Shown piece after piece: positions 48,334-60,348 of a DNA stretch of 64,000 nt; position 1 is the stretch's first letter, and each line of letters opens with the position of its first letter. The DNA is from Albifimbria verrucaria (Eukaryota; Ascomycota; Sordariomycetes; Hypocreales; Stachybotryaceae). The stretch lies in NCBI GenBank assembly GCA_020081605.1, contig JAHREC010000009.1:4774001-4838000 (forward strand), written 5' to 3'. Under the pieces are notes generated by a model. The model was not told the DNA's origin. It made no database searches and saw only the letters and a program-made list of their open reading frames with translations. The position numbers and the translations under genes were made by a program.

Positions 48334-50086
48334 CTACGGTCGCCAACGGAAGGCAGGGTGCTTCCAGTCCAGGTTCTCCACGTCTTTGGCGCTCAAACCT
48401 GTAAGCTCCTCCTCCACATTGCGTTGATCCCGCTTCTTGTTGTCCCACTTCATCCAAAACAAGCCAACTGTCGAGATGATGAGGATCATGCTGGCACATG
48501 CCAGGTTGAGGCCGTTACCAATGTGGAAATCAGGGGCATCCCAGACGAGATAGCTCCACGTAGCAATGAGTCCACCGATGTTGCCAAACATGACCTATAC
48601 GTTGATTAGTATATGAGAACGAGAGATTACAGGAAGGACGGCTTACGTTGAGTCCAATGGCACTGCTACGGGCTGTGTCGGTGACGACGTTGGCACTGAT
48701 GTGAGCATTCGACATTGGGCCGAGGACCATGGCGGAGCTGGCAATGAGGAAGCAGGCAGCGTATCGAACTTCGGCGACCTTGGAGCCCAAGAACATGCTG
48801 TAGCCGATCATAACCATAGGGGCAGATAGCGCGATGAGGAACTGTCTCCGATCCAGGCGCCAACTAACCGCTGGGAACGCGACCGTGAAGAAAGCGCCGA
48901 CGACATATGGTGGGACGGTGTGAAGCTGCTTCTGCACAGTTGTGTAGTCGGGGTAGATGCTGCCAACGATGGTGGGAAGGAAGAAGGCCAGGCCTTGGAC
49001 AGTGATGTTGTTGAAAAGGAAAATCCAGGCGATCTGGAGGACGAGGGGTTGCTCATGCCACGAAGCAGCTTGGTGCGATCAAGGCCGTCAAGGACTTCGG
49101 TTTGGGCGATACGCTCGGACTTGACGCGCGCAATGCACAGGTTCTTCTCCTCCTCGGTGAGCCAGCGCGCCGTCTCTGGGCGGTCGGTGAGGGTGAAGAA
49201 GGAGATGAGGGAAAGGCCGACGGTGATGATGCCCTCGATTGCAAAGATCATGCGCCAGTGTGTGAGGCTACCGAAATGGTCCAGCTTCAGGATAGCACTG
49301 GCGAGAAGTCCACCAAAAGCACCTGCCAGAGGGGCCATGATCATGTATAGCGACAGACGGAACGTCAGCTCGGCGCGCTGGTACCAACGGGACAGATAGT
49401 AGGCGATGCCGGGCAGCATACCGGCCTCGAAGATGCCCAACAGGAAACGGACACCGCAGATGGCGGCTTGTGTATTGACAAAGGCGGTGGCAATGCTAAC
49501 GACGCCAAAAGCCAGCGAGGTCGCGGGGAGGAACCAGCCTGGGCCGATCCATTTGCAGCAGACGGTGGCGGGAATCTCGAAGATGATGTATGAGATGTAG
49601 AAGACGGAAAGGATGACGTTGTAGTCGTAGCCGACGAGCTTCAGGTCCTCTGTCAGGCCGGCGATACGGGCATTACCTATGCGGTGAGAGTCAGCATGGG
49701 AAGTGTCGGAGCAGGACTAACGGTCACAAACCGATGTTGGCGCGATCAATAAAGCAAAAGAGATAAAGAAGAGCGACGGTAGGAATCGTGTAGAGATCGA
49801 GCTTCCAACGGAGCTTGCGCTCTGCTACAGGGTCGAACTTGATAAGCGGGTTTCCATATCTACAAACCAGCCTCGGTTAGCAAAATGCGGAGTCTTGAGT
49901 TGAGTTGAGTTACAACGGCTGAAGAAAGCTTGCTTACCTGTCGGTTGCGAGACGCCCATGGCCGGCGGCGCTTTGGATGGTTCCGTCGTCTGCGACGTCC
50001 AAGCCTTGCGCTCTCGCGGCCTCTATCTGAGCATTCGTCACACCATGCTCGATCTTCTCCCCAGGAGCTTCGTCGGAGGACGTCAT
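48334..50086 (-). CDS. MFS permease, Dal5/allantoate (anion:cation symporter) type
   Basis: Minus-strand exons 49938-50086, 49732-49859, 48647-49676 and 48334-48594 (introns 78, 55 and 52 nt) give about 522 residues after one correction. A cytosolic N-terminus of about 60 residues (MTSSDEAPGEKIEHG) precedes the first membrane helix (LDLYTIPTVALLYLFCFIDR), which carries the DRANIGNAR motif of this family. Around 12 helices follow, with RFLLGIFEAGMLPGIAYYLS, the loop motif SFFTLTDRPETARWL and the C-terminal block (GLNV-VMFGNIGGLI). Family members import carboxylates, vitamins or allantoate with protons; the substrate cannot be read from sequence. Break: one C missing (plus-strand GGGG at 49045-49048), before VLQIAWIFLFNN. 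Its position about 1.5 kb from the AA9 gene is compatible with uptake of degradation products, but that is inference. Confidence 0.92.
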
Positions 50087-51574
50087 GGCTAACTGTCTGG
50101 AGCTCTAGGGGTGTGGCAGTTGAGGTTGAAAGTGGTTCAGTTTAAGAGACGCGTGCAGAGTCAAGGGAACCGGGGACCCAGACAAAGCCAACCCAGACAA
50201 AGCGGGTTCGAAGGATTTGCGAGGAGCCGTTGGATCTTTAATACCCCTTGCCGTCCACCTCGGACTCCGGGGTTCGTGTGGTTGATCACACCCTTTTCCA
50301 GGATTTGATGCTGAAGGGGTTCTCTCACTCCACACCACCAACAACCAAGCAAGCCGTGTGTGGGTTTTGCTTTTTACCCTTTAGCCCCGGTCTCGCGTTA
50401 ACTGGTCTAGTGTGGAGAAGCGTCTCTAATCATTCAGACCTCACCGCATTGGGCCCTGCAGCCAAGATTGCGGGAAGCGTTGTATTGAAGGCTAGCTATC
50501 TGACTATAAACTGGAGAAAGAGGAGCTTGCGTTGGTTGGGGTATGGCTTCAGAACCACGGTGCATGGAGGTGGCTGGCTGTTTATCCCACATTCCGGACA
50601 TGGTGCCCTGCCCTCCCATTCGCAAGGTTGTAGGGGTTCTGGACAAACTGACAGCTTGACGTGTCCCTGGTTCTGCGGTTGCATCCTGCTACCAAACTAG
50701 CTATAAGCCCGCCATCGGCATTGCTTCCGGTGTGCATTCAACCCGGCTCCATTGCTGCTGACACCTTTGCTCAGCATTACGGCATTCGCGTCTCCCGTTC
50801 AGATGGGCTCCCCGCACGGGGCTGTCTTGGAAGACCAATCATGGCAGACGTATTTTCGTTGGCACAAGGCACAGATGGCTGGGCGGGTCAGGGTTAAAAG
50901 GATGGCCCACGGCAGTTCACTTCGGCAGGGCAGGGCAGGACAGGTTCTGGCCTGGCCTGGCCGGGCCTGGTCTGGGGACAGCGCCCTCGGAACTACGGGC
51001 GAGATCCCAGGTGGGCGCTAGTTGGTGATCGCCTATGTCATCCACTTGACGGCTCTTGAGAACGGCTCTGCAACGTTGTGTTGTTTAAGTCTGTTAGCTC
51101 AAGCGGCGTGCGCAGCTAACCTTGGCGCCGGCTGAGCAGTCCTCGTGGCTGTGGTCATTTGTGATTGACTCGAGATAGGACGAGCGCCAATCGATATCTA
51201 TTCAAAAGTGATGCTGGGGTGGTTTGTACCCTGGTTGGAGAGGCGGAAGGATTGTTTTTGCAACCGTTTCGCTTAACAAGCGCTCACATGGATAAAGTAA
51301 CCAAGAGGTCGGCAGCCAAGTAAGACAGTCTTACTCTAATCTCGATATTTGTCTCCGTATGTACAGGGTTTACACAGATCCACCTCAAAAGTCTTCCCGG
51401 AGCGACAGTCCTATGCCTTGCATGAGGTCATGTCTCAACAGACAATCTGACATATTTACATAGAAGCCAACAGTATGCACAAGAAATAGGCAATGGTGAA
51501 ACAGAATATCCTTCCCTCCAAGCGCAAAATCGACGCTATGCGCTCACTGGACCCGCTGCCTCCGCTTTCCCCAG
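50087..51574. other. Intergenic between MFS permease and AA9 genes
   Basis: No gene is supported. A GGCCTGG/GGGCAGG-rich stretch lies at about 50925-50975. This region includes the permease promoter. Confidence 0.45.
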
Positions 51575-52484
51575 TTAAGCGCTCTTGGTGCAGTCTCCAT
51601 CGCTGGTGCGGCCCCAGAGATTGACAGTGTGATCCTGGCAAGCATTGGGCCAAGTGACGGGGCCGACAGGGGTGTAGCTCTGTGGGGAGGCCAGTAGATG
51701 TTGACTGAATCATCATGTTAGTTTTTGTTTGTTTCGCAACGTAATGTGCCGAGTTGGGGAAACACATACTGAGAATGCCGGGCTCGTTGCCGGAGTAGGC
51801 ACCGGGGAACCTGACAGTGGGGAGGGGACACCAGTACCGCTACCGGTAACCTGGATCTGGGCGCAGCCAAGATAGAACTGAGCACCGCCGGCTGAGCCAG
51901 CGCCGTGCAGGCCAATGTGCTCAGGGCGGACAAGGTAGTTGCCCGGGCGGAGGTTGCTGGGCAGAGTGAAGGTGAAGTTCTGGGCGCCAACGCTGTTGGG
52001 GAAGGTTGCCCACTCCAAGCCGGTCGAGGTGGTGATACGGCTAGTGGTCAGCTCGTAGACCTTGAACCAGTCGCCATCACCAAGGTAGTTGGAGGCGGCA
52101 ACTCCGTCAGGGGCGCGGCTCATGTACACGGCAAGGGGACCGGGGTGGCCAAGGTCCGAGTTGACGTCAAAGCCGATCTGGTCACCGGGCTTGACGGTGT
52201 AGGTCTTGGTGGCGGCACGGGAGTCGGCGTCGTTGCCGCCGACGTTGCAGACAATGGAGGCCGACTTGACGTCGGTCACGGGCGAGTTGGAGTTCTTGAC
52301 TCGGCGGACATACTCGTAGCTGGTTGGCCAGTTAGCAACCACGGTTCAGATGATCAGCAATGCCGCGCAGGGTTTCTTACGGGTTGGTGCCCTGGCCGTT
52401 CACAATGAGCGACTCAAAGTTGTAATGGGCAACGGCCGGGGCCACGCTAGCCGCGAGGGCCAGGACCACGGATGTAGATCTCAT
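51575..52484 (-). CDS. Secreted AA9 lytic polysaccharide monooxygenase
   Basis: Minus-strand exons 52381-52484, 51770-52319 and 51575-51704 (introns 61 and 65 nt) give about 261 residues after two corrections. A signal peptide (MRSTSVVLALAASVAPAVA) is followed directly by His20 (HYNFESLIVNG), the N-terminal His that binds copper in AA9 enzymes. The second copper His is in DLGHPGPLAVYMS, and the conserved Gln and axial Tyr are in GGAQFYLGCAQI. PGNYLVRPEHIGLHGAG is classical AA9. There is no cellulose-binding module; the protein ends with a short Cys-containing tail (CQDHTVNLWGRTSDGDC). AA9 enzymes oxidatively cleave cellulose or xyloglucan. Breaks: one C missing at each of plus-strand 51819-51822 and 51684-51687. 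One N-glycosylation site (NFT) is visible. Confidence 0.95.
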
Positions 52485-55400
52485 GTTTGATCTAGATCTC
52501 ACAACTCCCGGGGAAAATTGTGCTATTGATGGATAGAGATCGTCAGAAGAACGGCAACGAAGCAGCCAGGCCTGGGCTATTTATGCTCCGCGAACATCAT
52601 GGGCAAAGCACATGCCTCAAGGGCCTAATGACGCAAAGACGAGCTGCCTCGCGTTTCGTGAAACGAAATGTTTCCCAAGTGAGGCCAAGCTTGACGGAGA
52701 TTTCGGGCCTGGGTGTCCTTGACTGTCTTGTCGGGGTTGTGGTTCCGTGGCGGAGCCTATAAGCAGTGCGCTCCACCAATGGCACTGCTGAAATGAGGGC
52801 GACAAGCAAATCTGTAACAAGTCATTTCAACCCCAGAGAGAACCCAGGAGAGCTCTGACCATCACCTGCTCCCTCTTGAATGGCTGCTTGACTTGTTCGG
52901 CCTCGGTATCCACGTGGTTATTCACGGGAGCAGGTCCGTTACGAAAACAGTGACCCCACTCGTGATCGAGACTCAGTCATTCTCATAGAGCAAAGGAAAC
53001 GTCGAGCCGGGGTCGGAAGTCAGCTGTCCGTCCCCAAAGCTTGGTATGGTCCCTGTCAATCATGAATCTGGTTGGCGAGATCGGGCGGCTAGCCGGCGAG
53101 GGATCCGATATGAAAGGGGCTGTGGGCTCGATAGGAGAGGCCATCACGGCGCTTCCGTGGAGGAATTGTTGAGAGGGCGGCTTGTTGCGGGTCATAGAGT
53201 CAACGTGTAAACCGATAGTGTAACTTGGCAACATCAAACGGTGAAGTGTTGGCTCCAGCGACAATTCCGAAAATTGCAAGGCAACTTGGATGTCGCAATA
53301 TCTTGGTTTGATTGCTACACATGAGACTCATAATGCATTGAGATCATTACACTATTACTTCTAATTCCTGGCTCCAGGGATATCTTCTATGTTTGCTCAC
53401 ATTGGTGTAGTCACAATAATAGTAATATTGTTCACTAGACGCCTAGAACTCCAGGCATGAGGTTTGATTTACCTCACAAACTGACCTTGGTACTGGATCA
53501 AGCCATACGTCATCCGTTCCGTAATTTCAAGGATGTGGTTACACTCGGTTCGCTGCATGGTTGACGTGTGAGGAATGCACAACGCCTCTTTATGCACAGC
53601 CGCAACCTGACATAGCCGCTCACATACAGCAAAGACCGCGTTGAGTTAGCCGCCAAGAAACAAGCATTGCGAGATGTAAGATTCATGCAGGAGACGCGGT
53701 TGATGTAAGTCCGTCCTGTTTTGGGCTGCTCCACTACTTGCTCGGGTCTTTTCTGAAGCTGAATTGCTTACTCTACAATTTCAATCCTGGAGCGCTCGAG
53801 TCTTGTGAGGGTAGTCTGTGATATCTCACGCACGAGATTCTTGAGAATGTGCGGCTCTAGATTCACTGTCCAAACCAGAGACATGCACCCAACTTTGAGT
53901 TTCAGTTGAAATGGGCAGACAACCAGAGCTAATCTTGGGACCCAAGAAGTCGTTATGCTTGATAATGGAAACCCACCCACACTGACGGTAACACAGATCT
54001 AGTCATAGTCGATCGACCACTGGAATTCAATAACTAACCGAGTTTGTATACGATTGACCTCACACCTGGATTTGATTCGTCGTGTCGATGTGCAATCAAC
54101 AATGGTTACTCGGCACTTGGGACCTAGGAGGCCTTTTTAAGCTCAAGTAGAACACGAACATCAGAGCTGAACTCGTAAAGTCAATATTGACGTGAAAGAC
54201 CGAAATCGACATTTCCGAGATGTAAATTCTCGAAGAAAGCCCAGAGCCATGGCTGGGAAGTCTCCGTCGTCATGACCGAAACTCAAAGGGCCAGCCAACA
54301 TGCTCTGACTAACCTATTTGGAAACACAGCTCCAATCTCTTCATGAACTTGGTTCTCCAATTAGAAACGGGTGTTCATCGTGAAGCATTAGAACGTTGAG
54401 GCCTTCTCCCATATCATGCTGAGCTGATGAAACCGCAAGGTTGCTAATTTCTGCCTGACAATTATGTCGTAGTGAATGCGGATTGATCCACGAGCTCTGC
54501 TCCTTCACGCTGCCATTCTTTAAAAATTAAAACTAGGAGTCCTAGACTGTTGATATTTCAGCTAGTTGCACTACAAATTGGCACTGACGTAATGATATCC
54601 GCCATTCCATATGCGGAGTAGCTATGCAATATGCTATTTTTCCCCTTCCTAAACCCTCTGGTAAGCTCAAGATAGTCATACAATTAATCCTCCATATAAT
54701 GATATATCTGCCGAGGCACGACGGAAGCTTATCACCAAATTCATTCCAACCGAACCTGCCGCCCGGTATAGGGCTCGGCGATAGCAGTTGTGTTGCCTGT
54801 TTCGTAGTCATGATGCCTAGATTTATTACTGCTCTTTCCCGCAGAGTATAGTGAGTAGACCTTGGTTTAGCTAACGCTGGGAAGCTAGAACTTTGCTGGA
54901 TGTGGAATGCTTTCGGCCTCACCACGGTGTAACGCCAATTGGTGGGGATTTCGACCTACGATTCTTACTTGGGCATTGCCGGGACTTACCCATAGCTTAT
55001 TAGAGAAGAGCAAATCGACCTTTGAGTAATCTGTGAATAATCAGACCTAAGTGAGAAATGCGAGTTCATGTGAATGCCATGAAAATAAGCACTTATATAA
55101 TGGCGTAGTGCTGTACACTTCTCCACAACGCATTATGCAAATAATTCAATGGTCAGCATGGCTTGTCCACGATCTAAATATTGCCATATCCCACGAAATC
55201 AATCATTCCGTTTGCATGGACTGCAACGCCAATCTTACTTAGTTGGGACCGCCACCATATCTATGTGAAGCCTTGCTGACAAGAGTCCTTGCCATACCAA
55301 AGTGCTTCTAATTACCTCGCTCGCTGCATTCCGAGCTTTAAAGTAACTATTGTGTTTAACTTCCGGCACTACCTCATTGTCTTTCTTTATTTGCCCACCA

Positions 55401-55585
55401 AGCTCTCTTTCTAAGTTGCTACTAGGCTACAAAATCAACCTCTTTGTAAGTTCTTCACGAGTCAGAAGCTGAGCCAAAGCCATGGCAGCGGTACATCCTA
55501 AACGCCGGATACGGATCTGTCACATAGCTTAAATAGAGTCGATATCTCTTGTTGATTGAGCTTTTCTTCTGCAAGCTCATCAAAA
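52485..55585. other. Long AT-rich intergenic region, no gene seen
   Basis: About 3.1 kb with many stops in all frames and no recognisable domain even when single-base errors are allowed for. It contains the AA9 promoter on the left and the carboxylesterase promoter on the right. It may be a decayed gene or repeat. Confidence 0.45.
52577..52585 (-). promoter_or_regulatory. TATA-like element of the AA9 gene
   Basis: The minus strand reads CATAAATAG about 95 bp upstream of the AA9 start codon. An A/T-rich core at this distance is consistent with a TATA box. Confidence 0.4.
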
Positions 55586-57405
55586 ATGAATCTCCATCTC
55601 AAATACTTACTAGTTCTTACCCTGGGCAGTGGCACCCTTGCTGCCACGTCACTAGAGGGTGATGATACCTACACTCCAGTCCTAGTCAGTGATGGCAAGA
55701 TATCCCCTGACACCCAGACTATAAATATTACGATCCCTGCAGGCACAATTATCGGTTTGGTTTCTGCCGTAGAGACTTTCAACGGCATCCCCTATGCAGA
55801 GTCTCCAGCTGGTTTGGAGCGGTTAAAGCCTCCAAAGAGACGTACGGAACCACTTGATGGGTTCAACGCGACGGGCAAAGCTGCATCGTGTCCACAAGTG
55901 CCCTTTCGGTTTGGCAACGTCCAGACTCCTGCAAACAATGCCAGTATTGCACCAGTAGTGGCCAATCTACCCATATTCAATACCGACTCCGCCAATGAAT
56001 CAGAGGACTGTCTTACCGTCTCAGTCCAGCGACCACTTGGTACGACTTCTGCCGATAGCCTACCAGTGTTTTTCTGGATCTATGGTGGTGGCTTTGCTTC
56101 AGGTGATACCGCCACGTACAATGCCGAGCATTTGATGCGGTTTGCCAAGGAACGAGACCAGGACTTTATCTTCGTCGCAGTCAATTATCGTGTCGGTGGA
56201 TTCGGGTTTCTTGGGGTGCTCAAATAAAGGCAAATGGCAGCTCAAATCTTGGCCTCCTTGACCAGCGCATGGGACTTCAATGGGTGGCAGATAATATTGC
56301 AGCATTTGGCGGTGATCCTGGCAGGGTCGTTATTGCTGGAGAATCAGCTGGAGCAATTTCCGTTTTCGACCAGATGCTACTGTTTGGGGGCGATGCAACT
56401 TATGGTAAAGATAAGCAGCCTCTTTTCCACGGTGCCATTATGAGTTCTGGAAGCGCCGCTCCAGTTGACCCGATCGATTCACCAAGAGCTCAAGATGTTT
56501 ACAACGGCGTTGTCACTAGGGCCAATTGCTCGGGGTGGGATGACACACTTGATTGTCTCCGGAATTGTGACTACGACATTCTCGCCAAGGCCATAAATGA
56601 TGCACCTGGCATCTTTTCCTACAGCTCTCTTGCTCTATCCTATCTTCCACGACCCGATGGGGAAGTTCTTGAGAACAGTTCCGAGATAATGATAGAAGCT
56701 GGTCGGTATCATGCTGTGCCCGTTATAATTGGAAACCAAGAAGATGAGGGCACCGCTTTCTCGTTACCTCAGATCAATATAACATCCACCGAGCGTTTGG
56801 TGGAGTATTTCAACAAGACTGTATTCGCCCATGCGACTGAGGAGGAGGTTACAGACTTTGTCGCCAAGTATCCTGAAGACTCCGCCGCAGGAAGCCCATT
56901 TCGTACTGGAGAGCAATGGGACAAAGTATACCTGACACTTTATGAAGGTTGGTTGCCAATATACGTGGCTGGCTTCAAGCGCATGGCGGCGATTCTTGGC
57001 GATCTTGTTTTCACGCTCGTGCGGCGCCTTGCCATCGAGTACATGGTTGAGCAGAACCCGGACAAGCCAGTGTGGTCCTATCTAAACTCGTACGCTTATA
57101 ACGGATCTTGGCCACTTGGCCAATTTGGCACTTTTCATGGTTCCGATCTCTTGAAAATTTTCAAGGGAGATGACATGCCGGCGAATAGCACTCGCACATA
57201 CTGGCTGAACTTCCTCCATAACCTAGATCCTAACGTTGGTGGGGGCGTGGGAGATGAGGATGGAGACTTTCCAAACTGGCCTTCTTGGAAAGGAAACGAA
57301 AAACTCCTCTGGGTCAATGCCACTGAGATTGGATATCTGGATGATGATTTCAGAAATGCTAGTTATCAGTACATGAAGGCCAATGTCTCGAAGCTTTACT
57401 TCTGA
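55586..57405 (+). CDS. Secreted type-B carboxylesterase (COesterase family)
   Basis: A single exon gives about 606 residues after one correction. A signal peptide ([20 protein letters not shown]) is followed by the carboxylesterase fold: [36 protein letters not shown] (oxyanion hole), [12 protein letters not shown] with nucleophile Ser near residue 254, NQEDEGTAF with the acidic residue, and [10 protein letters not shown] with the His. Many N-x-S/T sites suggest glycosylation. Break: one G missing at 56213-56216, after GGFGFLG. The next frame reads on to the stop at 57405. Family members hydrolyse lipids, phenolic esters or other carboxylic esters; substrate unknown. Start chosen at the Met directly before the signal peptide; ATG context is AAAAATGA. 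Confidence 0.93.
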
Positions 57406-58385
57406 TTCAGAGGATTCTGAGAAATGAAGTAGTATGAACAGTCAGGAAGGATTTATTGTACTTGCAAAATGATCTTGTCACTTCACTGTTCAAAGCAAGC
57501 CACTTGTGAAAATAATATAGGCTTCGATCGCAATAGCTATAGTTTGGGTGGCAAGGGCAGTGCTTCTAAAGATACAATATAATTGTCATCAAACCAGTAG
57601 GAATTCCATAGCGCCATGCAGTAAGAGGACTTTTGTCGAGCTCTTGCTGTTGGCGAATGTTTGTACGTTATTCATACTGCAATGCTAAAACATCGATAGA
57701 ATCTACTGAGGCAGCGATGAAGGTCTATATAGACAAGTCGCCTAAACTCGTTGGCGTTCGATATGTCTTTGCGTACCCTGAGATCTGGATTTAAATGCAA
57801 GGACTTTTCAACATCTCCCAGAACGATCAACAACACGGAACATCCGGTGATAATTGTGCGCTGGTTCCCGACTGCAAACCCCGCATCTCGAATCTGCTGA
57901 GGTTCAAAAAGTCGCCATCCCAGTTGGAGATTGTCCTGAATTGGCAGGTCAGTTGCTCATCCATTGAGTTGCGGTTCGCTAGCTACAGAAGGTCCCGCCC
58001 GTGAGCGCAGGGTTCTCGAGGCTCTCTCCTTCAGGAGCTTCCAGATCAGAGTAAGCTTGGCATCTTGTTGGGCCATCCGTGCATTTATGGGTCAGCGAGG
58101 CCCGTATCCATCCACCTTTATGGGCCGCTTTGCATAACCGGCATCCTATCACTGCTGACATTGACTACAACCTCCAAAAGTTCCTGTTAGTTATCTGCTA
58201 GCGAATGCTCCTTGACACGGGCCGGGGCCTCTGCGCTTTATTGCTTTGACAACCCAGAGGTGGTTTGCCGATCATACAACGTTGCGAGATGGGTATTAGA
58301 ATGGTGCCTTTCCCGCCACAGGGGCGATCGCAATCCTGCGTCTTACTGTTCTTCACGTCGTCTTGATTGACAGCTCTACGTGACC
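57406..58385. other. Intergenic between two secreted hydrolase genes
   Basis: AT-rich 3' flank of the carboxylesterase and promoter of the S28 peptidase. No gene recognised. Confidence 0.5.
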
Positions 58386-60094
58386 ATGGTTCGAGGTGTT
58401 GTCGCAGGGCTTGCTGCCCTTCTGGTACCAGCTTGCGCGTTGCAGACGTTGCCCATCCCAATTAGCAAGCTCAAGAAGCAGGTAAGCATAAAATGCAATG
58501 CAGATTTCGATCAAGCGCTAAAATCGTGAAGGTTACGCATCCTGCCAACGCTCGCATCGCTGTGCAGGCAGCCAAATACCAGGAGTACAACTTGTCGGTC
58601 CCGATTGACCACTTCCACAACGAGACCAAGTACGAGCCCCATTCCGATGGCTTCTTCAACCTGCGCTACTGGTTCGACGCCCAATTCTACAAGCCGGGTG
58701 GCCCAGTTTTTGTCCTGAGTGCGGGAGAGACATCGGGCGTTGGCCGTCTTCCATTCTTGGAGAAGGGCATTGTCCACGAGATCGCCAAGGCAACTGGCGG
58801 TGTGGGAGTTATCCTGGAGCACCGTTACTACGGATCGAGCGTGCCTGTGTCCGACTTCGAGACGGAGAGCCTTCGCTTCCTGACCACCGAACAGGCCCTC
58901 GCCGACACGGCGTACTTTGCTAAGAACGTCGTTTTTGAAGGCCTTGAGGACGTTGACTGGAGCCCCGAGTCCACACCTTGGATCGCGTATGGCGGCTCAT
59001 ACGCTGGTGCCTTTGTCGCGTTCCTGCGCGTTGTTTATCCCGATGTCTTCTATGGCGCGATTTCGTCGTCTGGCGTTACTGCTGCCATTTGGGATTACTG
59101 GGAGTACTTTGAGGCTGCCAGAATCTACGGTCCTCCAGTCTGCGTCGAGACTACTGGCAAGCTGACCAACATCGTTGACAACATTCTGCTGGATGAGAAG
59201 AATGCCAAGTACATTCCTCAGCTTAAGAAGACCTTCGGTCTGTCCGGTATTTCCGATAACAAGGACTTTGCTTCTGCCATTGCTTCTGGCATTTACGACC
59301 TGCAGAGCTACAACTGGGACCCCAAGGTTGGCAGCCTTTCGTTCTTCAAGTACTGCGAAACCGTCTCCAAGAACACCAACCAGTACCCCAAGCTTGAGAG
59401 CAGGCGCGCTGCTGTCGAAGAGCTCATCAAGGCTGCTGGTTACGAGGATGAACTGAACCCTCTGGCTGACCGTATGCTCAACTATATCGGTACCCTTGGA
59501 ACTGTTACTGCTGAATGCGAGGGAACTCAGGACGAGTGCTTCGGTACTTCCGACGCTGAGTTCCTCGCCCAGGCTGATCTTTCCCAAACATGGCGACTGT
59601 GGCCGTACCAGGTCTGCACTGAGTAAGTAGTCGAGTCTCACTGTGAACGACGTATGCTAATATGTAATTAGATGGGGTTACCTGCAGACTGGATCCGGCG
59701 CACCCAAGGACATCCTGCCCATGATCTCCCGTGCCGTGGACCTCGAATACTCTTCAAGAATTTGCAGGGACACATTTGGCCTTAATGAGATTGCCAACGT
59801 TTCCAACATCAACAAGTATGGCGAATTTGACATCACCTACCCTCGCCTTGCGTTCATCGATGGCGAATGGGACCCATGGAGAGCTGCGGGTGTCCAGGCT
59901 TTGACACAGCCTAAGCGCAACTCCACCATCAGCAGGCCCGTTATTCTCATTGATGATGCTGTACACCACTGGGATGAGAACGGTCTCTTCCCTAGCGAGG
60001 AGACACCGGACCTGCCCCTCCAGCGGTGAGGGAGGCCAAGGCCCAGATTAAGGACTTTGTCTTGAAGTGGCTGTCATGCCGCGTGAAGAACTAG
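58386..60094 (+). CDS. Secreted S28 family serine peptidase (prolyl carboxypeptidase-like)
   Basis: Exons 58386-58481, 58532-59622 and 59672-60094 (introns 50 and 49 nt) give about 536 residues after one correction. A signal peptide (MVRGVVAGLAALLVPACA) is followed by YNLSVPIDHFHNET, FFNLRYWFDAQFY, VILEHRYYGSSVP and YGGSYAGAFVAF with nucleophile Ser near residue 188. Later come AFIDGEWDPWR with the Asp and DDAVHHWDENG with the His. These are the S28 landmarks; fungal members are secreted acid-active peptidases that cleave after proline. Break: one C missing at 60015-60018, after ETPDLP. The restored tail reads REAKAQIKDFVLKWL to the stop at 60094. Start context GACCATGG is strong. It is convergent with the MDR gene 254 bp away. 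Confidence 0.94.
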
Positions 60095-60348
60095 TTGGAA
60101 GCCTAGGATTTAGATACAAGAGATAGCCAATAGATCCATCATCCGAAATCCTGGGAGTGCTGATTTATTGAAGTTTGGTTTATCATGACCAACGAATTGG
60201 CCCTGAACGCCTTACAGTATATTGGGTCAGAGAGGAAGACTCAACCCCATGATGAGCTAAAAAAATGAATAACTCGTGATAGAACATTAATTGTCTTTGA
60301 CAAATACCATTTGGATTCAATTTAACTCGCTAAACATTCATTGACGCT

